Origin: Neoceratodus forsteri
Lineage: Eukaryota; Chordata; Ceratodontiformes; Ceratodontidae
Assembly (NCBI GenBank): GCA_016271365.2
Contig: CM057455.1
Coordinates: 1,562,062,501 to 1,562,126,500 of the forward strand
Length of the DNA: 64,000 nucleotides
Direction: 5' to 3'
The first letter of the stretch is position 1, and the number at the start of each line of letters is the position of its first letter. The position numbers were made by a program, and so were the translations under genes. Positions 23,601 through 34,096 of the stretch are shown in pieces. The notes under the pieces are model-generated. The model made no database searches, had not been told where the DNA came from, and worked only from the letters and a program-made list of their open reading frames with translations.

Positions 23601-23715
23601 CCCCTGGTCCCCCCCAGAGGTTACATGCCTCTGCCCACATGATGCCCCAGGTGTGCATTCTGTCACCCCATTTTGGCCTTCCATCCTCTTCCCCCTTCAC
23701 AAGTTTAAACCCCAT
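20604..23715 (-). mobile_element. CR1-like LINE (copy C), 5'-truncated at the endonuclease start
   Basis: On the minus strand the element starts near the first endonuclease residues ('INAKSLGNKMMEC', about 23,580) and runs to GCTGGCATTTTAGTATGTTA and an octamer tail at 20,604. It lacks ORF1. Its RT motif reads 'LFEDNS' where its relative at 39.5 kb has 'LFADDSKLGA', so it represents a second CR1 subfamily (ADDSK type) distinct from the FTDDTK type of copies A, B and E. It is inserted in the 400-bp tandem array, with unit two on one side and a third unit on the other. Confidence 0.9.
20640..23580 (-). pseudogene. CR1-like ORF2 relic, ADDSK subfamily
   Basis: Endonuclease blocks are 'GDLNMPATDW' (near 23,185-23,155), 'DVVLADSDIGQ' and 'AVSDHDTVWFVLD' (near 22,990-22,950), with the catalytic SDH present. 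RT blocks are 'DKSLGPDGIHLRVLWELADD' (near 22,210), 'SGVPQGSVLGPLLFNAYFSN' (near 21,640) and 'EMSLFEDNS' (near 21,575-21,549), where the second catalytic Asp is Asn. The C-terminal half includes 'EYYIQFLCPHLRKGIQLLE' and 'RRQYFT'. Frames are broken several times. No ORF1 accompanies it. Confidence 0.85.
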
Positions 23716-23717
23716 CT

Positions 23718-23850
23718 ATAAAAATATTATTTTCAGTGGCAAAGCTTAGAGAGTAGTGGTGTGACCCTGGAGACCACATCCAGCCACCTGGTACAAAGGA
23801 CCGATCAGAGCAAGCGGAACAAGTTTGGGTGGGTGAGTGATCATTGCATG
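23718..23850. repeat. Third partial unit of the 400-bp repeat
   Basis: TATAAAAATATTATTT, then GGCAAAGCTTAGAGAGTAGT, and CACCTGGTACAAAGGACC reproduce 20,201-20,300 of unit two. Similarity fades after GGGTGAGTG. With the LINE removed, unit two would run directly into this unit, as unit one runs into unit two at 20.2 kb. Confidence 0.8.
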
Positions 23851-24148
23851 CAGAGATGCACACAGAAAGTTGCACATTAGTGTGTGTCTTGTGTATCCTG
23901 AGTGGACTGGAGCCATGATACTATACCAAGTAAGGAAGCCTATTGTATACATACATAGCTTTCAAAGTTAGTTTCTCTCCAAAATATCAAAGTATCACTT
24001 GCCTAAAAGTGTCTAAAGGATATCAGTATCATGGGGGAACCACTGAGTAGTACTGGGATAGGTAATCAAGGGGCAATTATACAGGAATAATACATTACCA
24101 GGAAACAAACAAGAATAATGGAGGCCTATAACCCCTCGTAGGATTTTT

Positions 24149-25083
24149 TTGACTATTCTATGTAATAATGGGTCAATAATCATATGCAATAGTTGTTTAA
24201 TGTACACATCTGGAGAATCTGAGACTATCTCTGGAGGTTTAGTATGCCAAAAATGTATAGAAATGGAAAAACTGCTGGGAGAAGTAAACTCCTTAAGGGA
24301 ACAAGTCAAAGGAAATGCTCTCAAAGAAATTAATGCTAAGACAAAGGAAAAAAGAAAAAGGGGACACAAAAAGAGGGGGATCCAAGGGAATCTGAGAATA
24401 TGTCAGAAAACAGTCAAACTGAAAATGAAGTAGATGAGGACTGGGCAGTGGTATAAAATATGCCAAAGAAAAAAGGAAGATGAGCATTAGGCAATAATGA
24501 AATCCCATTATCAAACAGATATGATCTACTAAGAGAGCCAGATGGAAACTAACAGGATTCAGGAGAGGCTAAGGTACTAGTAATTGGAGATTCAATCCTG
24601 AGATGGACAGATTCCATTATTTGTGAGACTGACAAATGAACAGAGAGGTCAACTGTTTGCTAGGACAAAAATAAAGGATGTAAAAAATATCCTACCAAAG
24701 TTTGTTAAGACCCAGAGATATTCACATATGGTAGAAGTACATGTAGGAAATAATAATGTCAGAAAAGATCATGAGAAAGACATTTTGGATGAAATCATGG
24801 ACTTCTGTAAAAATATTAAAGGTCTGGGTTGGAGGGCAGTTGTTTCCAGCATTCTGCCCGTTCTAAAAGATCATGAGGAGAAAAATAATACAATTCAAAG
24901 GATCAAGACAAGATTTGGAAATAGATGTTTAAAGGAGGGAGTCAAATTTAATGATACTTGGGAGTCCTTTTATCAGAAAAAGCACTTATATGCAAGGGAC
25001 GGCTTGCACCTCAGCTACTTTGGAACTAAAACCCTAGCAACTATGATAAATAGTAATATACCCCCTGAGAATTTAAACTAATA
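24149..25083 (+). pseudogene. CR1-like ORF1 of copy D (zinc motif, coiled coil, esterase-like)
   Basis: An N-terminal segment carries 'ICNSC' and, after about 20 residues, 'LVCQKCIEME', then a leucine-heptad stretch 'LLGEVNSLREQVKGN' (probable coiled coil). Downstream, 'LVIGDSILRW' (24,578-24,607) is the GDS nucleophile block. 'VHVGNNNVRKD' (24,740-24,772) stands where GTND is expected, and 'DGLHLSYFGTKTLA' (24,998-25,039) is the Asp-x-x-His block. A long open stretch (24,623-25,081) encodes most of the esterase-like domain. The GTND to GNNN change removes the usual Thr-Asn-Asp order and may reflect decay or lineage divergence. Confidence 0.75.
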
Positions 25084-25149
25084 ATTGAGGGGGAGGGAAC
25101 AAACAGAATGAAAATAAAGTCAAGAGCTTGAATGAAAACTACAAAGAAA

Positions 25150-27900
25150 GAGTAACACATCCTACATGAATAATCTGTCTACTGATAAATGCAAGGAGTC
25201 CATAAAACAAAAAGGAAGAATTAGAAGTACTATTAAAACCAATGGGCAAAACTGGCATTGTATGTATTATGGAGATGTGGTGGACAGGGAAAGAGGTGTG
25301 GGAACAGAAATACAGGGATACAACTTATGCCATTTAGATCCGACACAAAAAAAGAAGGGGGAATAGCAGCATATATATCAAACAATTTATAGTCCAACCT
25401 AATATCAGACAAAATAAAAAATTAAAAACAGGACAGTATAACTGAATCAGTATGGATCAAAATAGGTACAGTATGAGACAAGACCATCATCATGGGATTA
25501 CACTACAGACCTCCAAACAGTGAAAATAGGATAACTGAATAAATCAATAATGGACTTGATAGAGCTTGTGAAATAGGATGGGTTGTATTTGTAGAAGACT
25601 TAATTACAATGACATAATTGGAACACAATGGACGCTACTAAACCATGTAGTGATGCATTTTTGAAAGCTGCAATGGAATTAGACATGGAACAACACATAA
25701 CACCATCAACAAGAGGAGAAAACATATTATATATAGTACTAACTACAGATGAGATAAATGTTACAAATTGTGAGATCCAGGCACAGTACAGCAGAGATCA
25801 CAATACAGTATCTTTCCAAATAGATGAATCTATCAATATAAAAAAAATGAATGTTGGGAGATTTACAATTTTAATACAGCTAACCAACAAAAAATATAGA
25901 AAGACTTAGACCAAATAAACTGGGAACAAGCAGTACATAATAAAACAGCAAGTGAAATGTGGGAGATTATAAAGAAGCAGATTTTCACAGTATGTGATAA
26001 ATACGTAAAAAAAAGAAAATATAATAATAGAGGTGTGAAGTAACGATGGCTCACAAAGAGCCTAAAAACTAATAAAAAAAGATGAACCTTTACAATGAAT
26101 ATCTCAAGAACAAAATGGCACAAAAATGGGAAAAATATAAAACTGTGCTTAAGCAATGCATGAAAACAATTAAGAAAAACAAAAAAATGGAAAACATCTA
26201 GCAACTAATGCAACAAAGGATAATATGAAGAAGTTCTATGGATATGTAAATTCTCTACGAAATTCAAACAGTGGTGTGTGTGTTTAATAATTCATAATAA
26301 TCAGCAAATAGTAGACCCCAAAGAAATGATTGACATTTTTAATACATACTTTGGATCCATACTCACCCAAAGCGAGTCACATGTAGGAGTTATACAGGAA
26401 CAGACTAGTATAATGCAGTGGATTACACTAGATAGTATAAATAACAAAATTTGTGCCCTAAAATGCTCATACTCATCAGGCCCAGATAACATATCTTCTA
26501 AAATGCTGAAATTATTAGCCCCACAAATAGCTACTCCACTAAAACTATTATATGAGCAAGCACTAACAAACAATAAAATCCCAGGTGACAGGCTATCAGC
26601 CATAGTAGTAGCAATCCCCAAAAAGGGAAGTAAAACAAATTATGAAAATTACCAGCCCATAAGTCTTACTTCTGTGCCAGGAAGGATTATGGAATCAATT
26701 CTTAAGGATATGATTAATCAACATACAGAAAAGAATGACTGCAGAGATAGGTAGCAGCATGGTTTTACAGCAGGGATGTCCTGCGTAACTAACTTTCTTT
26801 GTTTTTATGAAAAAATATCAGCCACATTGGATGGGGGGTCATCAGTGGATTGTGTTTCCCTGGATTTTGCAAAAGACTTTGATAAAGTACCACACAAAGC
26901 CATAATAAAACAATTAATTGAAATAGGTGTAAATCATAAAATTAAGACATGGATTAGAAACCAGCTCAGTGCAAGAAGCCAGAGAGTTACTATGTAGGAG
27001 TGCGTCTCTGATCCAGTTTGCATGATAAGTGGGGTGCCGCTGGGCTCTGTTCTGTGACCGTTTTTGTTTCAGATTTTCATATCAGACATGGACAGACTAT
27101 TAACATGCTGGATAAGTTAATATACAGATGACACAAAAATAGCCAGAGTCATAAATTCACAGGAAGACAGTGATGCACTACAAACAGAACTAAACAACAT
27201 AGGTAAATGGGAAACTACGGGGGTATGCGTTTTAATGCAGATAAATGTTGTGTGATGCATCTAGGCCATCACAACAAAAAGAACACATTTTCTCTAAATG
27301 GACTACCTCTAAGAGAAACAACGAAGAAAAAGATCTAGGCATAACAATAACAGAGAAATTAGCTTATGATAGCCATTGTGACAAACAAATTTGTAAGGCT
27401 AAAAGGCTACTATGGACTATCAAAAGAAATTTTAGAAGCAGGGATGAGGAGATGGTGATGCAATTGTACAGGGCATATGTGAGACCACTACTGGACTATG
27501 GAAGCCAGGCATGGGGTGCCATTAATAAGGGGGCTGAAAATCGATTAGACAGCATTCAAAGACATGTAGCCAAAATTGTATATAATTTAAAGAACTAATC
27601 ATATACTGAATGTCTCCAGAAATTAAACCTAATATCACTAGGGACAAGAAGGATTAGAGGTGATATGCTCCTATGTGATGACATCATGCAAAATAATTAC
27701 CTAATACACAAACTTAACTTAGAATTCAAAAGTGATAAAATGGGGATGAGAGGACACCCACTGTAATTGAGACCAAAAAAGATTTTTGAGAAAAGTCTAT
27801 TTCACACAGAAGGTGGCTAATCCTTGGACTAGTTTACCTTTAGAGATCATAATCAGTAAAGATAAAAACTGGTTTATGAAAAACCTAGACAACTACATAC
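25150..27900 (+). pseudogene. CR1-like ORF2 of copy D (endonuclease, reverse transcriptase)
   Basis: The endonuclease part is poorly preserved: 'GLHYRPPNSEN' near 25,500 and a terminal 'SRDHNTVSFQID' near 25,790. RT blocks are 'SSGPDNISSKMLKLLAPQIA' (near 26,480), 'NYENYQPISLTSVPGRIMES' (near 26,640), 'VDCVSLDFAKDFDKVPHKA' (near 26,850), a degenerate 'SGVPLGSVL' and 'YTDDTKIA' (27,121-27,144) with both catalytic Asp residues. The C-terminus has 'EKDLGITITEKL' and 'YRAYVRPLLDYGSQAWG'. The pieces are separated by frameshifts and stops. Confidence 0.8.
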
Positions 27901-28049
27901 TTGCTGGAAATAGATTGTGGTATTATGGGTAATTGGAAGGGGTCCACAGGGACATATGGCCTTCTTGACTCTCAAAATCTTAGTATGAACCTTAGTGTGA
28001 GTACTGCTTAACTGTGATACAAAATGGCTGCCTAGGTGAAAATGAGTTA

Positions 28050-29320
28050 TCTCTCAGATCCAGACTAATTTATTTATTTTTATTTATTTAAATGTTTTAT
28101 CAGGAAAGCATACTGAGCAAATTGCTCAATTCCAGATGTGTCCTGGGGGCGGAGGTAAACACAGAGACAGTAAAATAATAGTATACAGTAAAGGAACAGT
28201 ACATTTTACACAGATACAAATACAATAGGAAATAATTTATGATATACCAATCACAGATGAGTTACAGTAAGTCCAAACATTGCACAGCCAGACGTTAGAT
28301 CCGACAGCTTGAACTAACATCCTTGCAAGTCACGTTAGAAGTGTTAGGGCCTAAGTAGGGAGTGGAGGGATTAGGTGCATGTGCATGTGGAGCTGAAGTG
28401 GGCTTTGAAGAGAGAATTGAGGTAGTGTGTGGAGGAGGTGTGAGGAATAGCTGAGGAGAGTGAGTTCCACAGTTTTGGCATGCGGTACGAGAAGGCTGCC
28501 TGGCCTGCAGTAGTGGACTTATGCAGGAGGGTGAAAGTGCGGGCGTCATGGTGTCTGAGGGTGTGTGAAGGGGGGGAGGTGAGGGTAGGGCTGTGCAGAG
28601 GTATGGCGGTAGGGACTGAGTCCAGAATTTGGCCATAAACCTAGCACAGTGGGACAGACTTCTTTCCTGAAGAGGGGGAGGCCCAGGGATTGGTAAAGGA
28701 CACAGTGATGGGTCTGGGAGGGCAGTCAAGGGCTAAATGGCAGAAAGAGTGGAAGAGGGTATCCAGTCTGGTTAGGGAAGTTTTGGCACTGTAAACTAAG
28801 TCGCCATAGCCAAAAATTGGGAGAATCATTTTCTGTACAATAGCACGGTGAGCCTGCAGTGGGATACATCCACAGTTGTGATACAGGGCACCCAGCTTGG
28901 TGTGCAGCTTCTTGTGGACGGTTTCGATATGTATGAAAAAGTAAAGGTACTGGTCAAGCCAGACCATGAGATATCTAAAGGAGGTGCAGTCCTCCAGCTT
29001 TGTCCCATCCAGGGTGTGGAAGATGGGGGGGAGAGGGCAGCTGAGAGAGTCTCTGCCTTGTGCTGAAGGTCATGGAGACAGTCTTTTTAGCATTCAGGAA
29101 TAGCTGATTAGATCAAAACCAGAACTGGACATTGTTGAAGTCGCGCTGAAGTCTGACTGCCACATCAGAGGTTGGGGGGCCTGATGCATACAGGACAGTG
29201 TCATCCACATACATGTGTATGGATGTGTGTGGGCAGGCAGAGGGCAAATCATTAAGGTGGAGAATGGTAGTGTGCCAAGGACCGAACCTGCGGAGTTATT
29301 CTGATTCTTGATGATGTCAT
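28050..29320 (-). mobile_element. L2/Babar-like LINE fragment
   Basis: On the minus strand the element starts just upstream of 'HMYVDDTVLYAS' (near 29,220-29,180), the YxDD block of a non-LTR RT. It continues through 'WFxSNQLFLNAKKT', 'LHTKLGALYHNCGCIPLQAH' and 'LPIFGYGDLVYSAKTSL', and a C-terminal segment rich in Ser/Pro. The 3' tail (AAATAAATAAAAATAAATAA) lies at about 28,090-28,060. This is the same broad family as 11.9-13.1, 38.0-38.2 and 52.8-53.9 kb. Both catalytic Asp residues are present, but the frame is broken and the N-terminal half is absent. Confidence 0.75.
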
Positions 29321-29334
29321 CTTAGTCCTTAGTC

Positions 29335-29900
29335 TCTAATGATGTATACCCCCATGCTTTATAAAGCATTTTTCTTTAAAAGTATACTATGGTACAAATG
29401 TATAGTTATGGGATTCATTTTTATGTGCCAAAGCTTTAAATGTACCTTTTTTAGCAGGCAGAAAAGTTGGGTGAGATTAGAATGGCATCATGCTGTTGCC
29501 TACAGAATGCTGAGGCTTTGAATTCTCATGGCTGAGACAGCTATAATACAAACATGATTTAGTGGTATACTGCAACACTGTTTTTAAAAGCAGAGTATTT
29601 TGTTATAAATATCCTCAGCAATAAAAAGAAGACAACATAACTTTCATATTTCCATTACTTTTTAATGTTTTGAGCACAAAGAGGCATTTAGTGAGTTCAC
29701 TGGGGCTTCAACTATGCCCTTGGGATTTGTATCCATGGCACCACCTCTCACTAGCATGTCATCCAGCCTGCCGTTGCAAGCACTGACTGGAGGTGTTGTG
29801 AAGTTTTAATTTGCCAGTGAAGTTCTGGCAAAGTTGCAAAATTTGCCTTCACAAATTTCCCATTTTACCACTTTGTCACTTCGCACTGAGTTTTCCTGTA
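29335..29900. other. Unassigned sequence with AAGTTG-rich repeats at its end
   Basis: AT-rich DNA without a recognised gene or element. From about 29,795 on there are imperfect repeats of 'TGAAGTTCTGGCAAAGTTGC' (also at 29,921) mixed with short inverted motifs. These might be subterminal repeats of the adjacent DNA transposon, but no terminal inverted repeat could be paired. Confidence 0.35.
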
Positions 29901-29915
29901 GGAATTGCACTTTTT

Positions 29916-31156
29916 TCAGGTGAAGTTATGGCAAAGTTGCAACTTTGTCAGTGTATTTGTATGACTTTTTCTGAACTGCCTGTGCCTCCACTGGTCACCG
30001 CGCTCCATACCCTGGAGCAGCTCCAGAGTTGTCCGGGTCACCTGGAGGAACTCCTGGCTGTGTCGCTCCAGGGTTGTCCAGCATTGTCCACCTAGGACAA
30101 GGGAGCAGAGTCAGTACATGTGACTGGCCAGACCCCTGCAGCCCACCCAATGTGCATGGCATACAGCTGTGTGCCTCGCCCCTGTGGTGGCATGCGACCA
30201 CCCACAGTGGCCATGCCCACAAGACTTGCCTACCCAGGCATCCATAGCCATGAAAAACGCTGCACACCCCCACCACCCATGCACTGCACAGCACCAACGT
30301 TGCCATACAGTGTCATGGCTATGCAGTGTAATGGCAGTGGCACAGCCATGAGCCCAGTGCACACACAGCCCACCTGTGACACCCACCCACACATGCAGTG
30401 CCACAGGACAGTGCAGAGTACACCGTGTGGCATGTACAGCAGTGGGGCCATGTGCGGGGAGGCCATGCCCCGCCACCACCCCTGCAACCCACCATGCACA
30501 GATGTAAGTGGAATCATGGCACTCACCTGTATCCTAGTCAGCAGGGTGCTGCTGACCCATGGCACCACCACCGTGCCCTGGCTGCAAGGTCATGCCACCT
30601 GCTCTGGCCTGCCATCCCTGTTCACGGGCCAAATGGCCCTACGGCAATCCTCTGAGCCTAGGGTGCAAACATGGAGAGGGAAACATCAGTACAGGTCAGT
30701 AACATAGCCCCCCTTGCTGTGTGTGTGTGCCTGCACAGCCCAGCCATGATGTGGTGGTGCAGGGGGTACATGAGGCACCCCCACCACCGGCAACACAGGT
30801 AGGTCCCCGTGGCATGGCCTGACAGCCACCGTGATACCTGGATGGACAGATACTACCAGTGATGAGATGGAGCACCTACCTGGCTGTGGCACGGCACCCC
30901 GCCGGGCACGTGCCTGCAGTCACCTCAGGTGGTCTGGGTCCTGCCGCTGGAGGTCACCATAATGGTGATGACACTGGTCCACCATTCTGCAGCACCCTGT
31001 TGCCTCCTCCAGGCCCTCTGCAACCTCCTGCCACACTGCAGTTCATGGCCTCAGGAGGGGTACCTGCCCAAAGAGGGCACCAGCATGTGGCTCCACCAAG
31101 GCCACCAGGTTCGTGAGCTCGACAGCTGTGCAGATGGGCGCTCTGGTGCGTGGCAT
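29916..31156 (-). pseudogene. Second Myb/SANT-like gene of the Harbinger region, two exons
   Basis: Exon one (31,156-30,880) begins at an ATG and encodes 'VELTNLVALVEPHAGALFG', then 'VWQEVAEGLEEATG' and 'VDQCHHHYGDLQRQ', the tri-helical pattern of a Myb/SANT-like domain (E-L, W-x-E-V-A, Q-C-x-x-x-Y). It ends at a good donor (CCAG then GTAGGT). A good acceptor (TGTCCTAG at 30,092) opens a last exon encoding 'TLERHSQEFLQVTRTTLELL', a probable coiled coil, ending at TGA 29,918-29,916. Exon lengths of 277 and 176 nt join in phase to 151 codons. Two in-frame TGA codons are present, one of them an AGG-TGA-CTG that looks like a decayed CGA. Splicing is inferred, and a middle exon is possible. Confidence 0.6.
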
Positions 31157-31679
31157 AGTGCAGTCTCAATTGGCATCAAAATGGCACCCTGTAGCACACA
31201 TGCCCCACATGCAGAGGCAGCATGGTACTGCACTACCAGTCGCTATTGCGCTGTCACCGGACTGTGCAATAGGGGTGCAGCCATGCTTACGCATGGCACC
31301 TAGGGGGCAAAGGTCAGCCACAGGGTCATGGGTCTGTCCGTGCACGGAGCACCACAGCACTATTGGGATGCCCTGTGTGTAGCACAGTAGGGTGCATGTG
31401 TGTGATGTCTTGCAGTGGCCTACCGCGCTGTGGCACCATGGTGCCCATGGTTCACTATGGCACGAGCACCCCCTGGGCATACAGCACACTTGTGCCACAG
31501 ACACAGTGGTGGCCATGCCCTGTATTGCCTCCTGTGCACAGCATGTCTGCAGCACTGTTGGCGTAAGCATCAGCACCCCAGGCATGCGCGGTGCGGTGCC
31601 AATTGCACATGTCACAGTGGTGTGTCATAGCCTGAGCACACTCAACAACATTGTGCAAGGCTCAACAGTGCAAAATTCA

Positions 31680-31790
31680 GCCAGGATATGCAAATCAGCT
31701 CATGAGCCATTCCACGGCACATCCACTGCATTAGCATCCAATTACAGATGCACCTGCTCTCATTTGCATGCGTTGCACTATAAATATGCG
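31680..31790 (+). promoter_or_regulatory. Probable promoter of the plus-strand Myb/SANT gene
   Basis: In about 100 bp there are octamer motifs in opposite orientations (ATGCAAAT at 31,688 and ATTTGCAT at 31,762), a CCAAT box (31,738-31,742) and a TATA box (TATAAATA, 31,779-31,786). The first usable ATG of the plus-strand gene is about 150 bp downstream. The block is AT-rich against the GC-rich element. The octamer-TATA layout is seen directly; promoter activity is inferred. Confidence 0.55.
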
Positions 31791-31935
31791 ACCTGGGGCT
31801 GCATAGGCCATGGATCAGTATTGCAGTCCTTTGAGGTAGGTAGCATGCTGTTGGGATGTGGGGACAGTGGTCTGGGAGGGCTGTATGGGACTGCACAGTC
31901 CAAGGTAACACCTAACTTTCCCCCAGGCACAAGCA

Positions 31936-33534
31936 TGACCAAACAAGAGGAAGAGGAAGAGGAGCAGCAGGGAAGTGTGACAAGGAGGAGGCCCAACTTC
32001 ACCAGGGCTGAATCTGATGCCCTGTTTGAGGCATATCTCAACAGGGAACCACTGCTTAGCAGACAGTGGGGAATGCCACAGGCCCGTGCTGTGGCATGGG
32101 GTGAGGGTGGCACATGCCATAAACCAGCAGGGCAGCCACCAGCAGTCCATGCAGGAGTGCAAAAAGAAGGTTGGCACGGACAGAAGGTGAATTAAGGACA
32201 AGGTGGCACGTGATGTCACCAGTGGGGGCCAGCAGGACATACCCCACCTGTGGCCACGGGAGGAGTGGGTGGCCAGCAGCATGCAGCGTAGTGCCATCAA
32301 GGGCATTCCTGGCGGTGGCTTCCAGATGGGTGGCAGCCCAGCACTAAATGGCAGGTACGGTGCTGTCAGTGTGTGGGTGGTGGAGGGCATGCCACAGGGC
32401 CAGGTGGAGCCACTAACGGTACTGTGTTCCTTTACAGCTCCTGAGCATCTACATGGGGCAGCGGTGGTGGGTGTGTCCACCGAGGGGGTGGCTCTGGACA
32501 CAGAGGAACGCCCATCCACCTCCACAGGTGTCCGAGGGACCATCCCAGTGCATAGCTGCAAGTCTGTCCAGACTGATGCAGGTGGTGCGGGTGTGGACAT
32601 GGCCCTGCCTGTGTCCCAACGTGACACCGCCCCCAGTGTCCAGTGTGCTGGGACACAGATCGTGGCCGGATCCAGCACCGATGATGACAGGACACACGTC
32701 CCAGACAGTGATACATGTGGGACACAGGATGGTCCCACAGTAGGCAACCGCCCAGACAGTTCCGCGGGTGTTGCTGTCGTGGCTGCCTGCGCAATAACCC
32801 ATTCCCAGACTGTGTCTGCATGCCCCAGTGGGGCAGCACTGGTGTGCATCCAGGGCAGTGGGGCTGTTGCGGCTGCTGCGACAGCGCTGGTGTCCCCTGG
32901 CAATTGGCAGCCAGAGGGGCAGCGCTGGCAGTTGGCCAATGATAATGGGGGGGGACAGTGTCGGGGCAGTGGCAGTGCACCACCTGTGGACGTACCACAG
33001 AATGGCACTGGTGTGCAGCGCCCATCATCAAGGGGTGCTGGGCAGCAGGGCCAAGAACACCACGGGGGACAGCATGCTGGACAAGCAGATGACCCCTTGG
33101 AAGACCACAGCCATCTTCTCCAGGCCTCAGTTGATCAGCAGATGTGGCTTGTGATGGCTGTGGATGCACTCAGTGCGGTTCTGCAACAGGCAGAGGAGCA
33201 GCGCAGCAGGGACCACGGCTTGCTTCTGGCAGAGTTGGCCCAGCAACGGGCTGATGTGACCGCTGCCATTGACAGGCAGACCACTGCAATGGTTGACTGT
33301 CATGGCTACACTGCCCACCCAGTTGGGTGCCAAGCCACCGCAGACCCTGCACAGTGCTATGTCCACTCCCTATTCCTGACATCGTGCGACCCCTGCTATG
33401 TCAACACCGGCTTCAGCTGTGGGCATACCAAGCATGCCTGGTGTGGGCATGTTCGGTGGCCTGCAGACCCTTGTGCGGACACGGTTGTGTTCACGCAGCA
33501 TCACCCCTTGAGGCCCATCGGTGCCACCCCATAA
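31936..33534 (+). pseudogene. First Myb/SANT-like gene of the Harbinger region
   Basis: An acidic start (MTKQEEEEEE) leads into 'RRRPNFTRAESDALFEAYLN', the first helix of a Myb/SANT-like domain. The rest of the domain is read after a frameshift near 32,060-32,085: 'VRVAHAINQQGSHQQSMQE', then 'CKKKVGTDRR', a TGA at 32,188 where CGA is likely ancestral, and 'IKDKVARDV'. The remaining 443-codon open frame (32,203-33,534) is a low-complexity acidic and Gln/Thr-rich linker ending in a heptad-like 'DHGLLLAELAQQRADVTAAI'. Length and layout suit a Harbinger-associated Myb-like partner that binds the transposase. A possible intron at 32,355-32,437 was considered, but it does not join in frame. Confidence 0.7.
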
Positions 33535-33539
33535 GGCCA

Positions 33540-34090
33540 CTGGTCAGCCTGGCATGGCTGGCAGGTCTCAGCAGGGCCACCCATGCATCTGTGGTGGCCA
33601 TAGTACTGTGCTGCATGACAGACCTGTCTCCCACCATGGCCGCTGTCTGCCACTGCCCTGTGTGCACTGTGGTGTTCATTGTGCAACACACGGGTGAGGT
33701 TCCCAGCTGTGCACACACATGGTCCCTATGCACACCCTCCTGGCTGCTGGCCACTGTGGCATGTGCATGATGATGCCTGCGTAGCACTGTCCGCCACTGT
33801 GCAATGGTGCCCAGCGTCTGAGGCACACACAGTGCCAGCCACTGGGCATGGTCATTTGTGGTCCTGTGAGAGTGTGGGGGTGCCTGTTGGGGTGGGCATG
33901 CAGGTTGCCCTTTGGGCATGTGTTGTGGTGTGTGTGCATGTGTGTGCACGTGATGTGTTCAGCCCTGCTCATCCCTGCCACCGTGTGCAGTTCCCCACTC
34001 ATTCCCATTCCCTTTACGCCGTCTGCCCCTGGTGTCCACCCCTGCCTGTCTGTGGGCTGTGCCTTTGCCCTTGGTGGTTGCACATGGCCC
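33540..34090. other. Spacer between convergent Harbinger genes
   Basis: CA/TG-rich, cysteine- and histidine-coding in every frame, with no recognisable domain. It separates the ends of the plus-strand Myb/SANT gene and the minus-strand transposase and probably contains their 3' UTRs and polyadenylation signals, which I could not pick out. Confidence 0.4.
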
Positions 34091-34096
34091 CGTTGC

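Larger units (their letters stand above)
24130..28005 (+). mobile_element. AT-rich CR1-like LINE (copy D), near full length
   Basis: Plus-strand element with a complete but broken ORF1 (24,149-25,080) and ORF2 (25,140-27,900). It is markedly more A-rich than copies A-C and E, with a coding strand using A-ending codons, and represents a separate CR1-like lineage. The 3' end near 27,985 reads TATGGCCTTCTTGACTCTCA and ...ATCTTAGTATG. The truncated copy at 36.0 kb is a possible relative. Stops and frameshifts throughout make it non-autonomous. Confidence 0.85.

Noticed and set aside
29995..31660. Cys/His-rich frames suggesting zinc-finger proteins
   Set aside because: They occur in all frames because the DNA is TGC/CAC-rich. 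Only the Myb/SANT frame at 31,156-30,880 and its C-terminal exon show a consistent domain pattern.
32355..32437. Apparent intron (CAG|GTACGG ... TTTACAG|CTCC) in the plus-strand Myb/SANT gene
   Set aside because: Removing it leads straight into a stop and breaks the long downstream frame.
31815..33008. 397-codon minus-strand open frame
   Set aside because: It is antisense to the plus-strand Myb/SANT gene. Its His/Pro/Cys/Thr-rich composition comes from GC/CA-rich DNA, and no motif is present.
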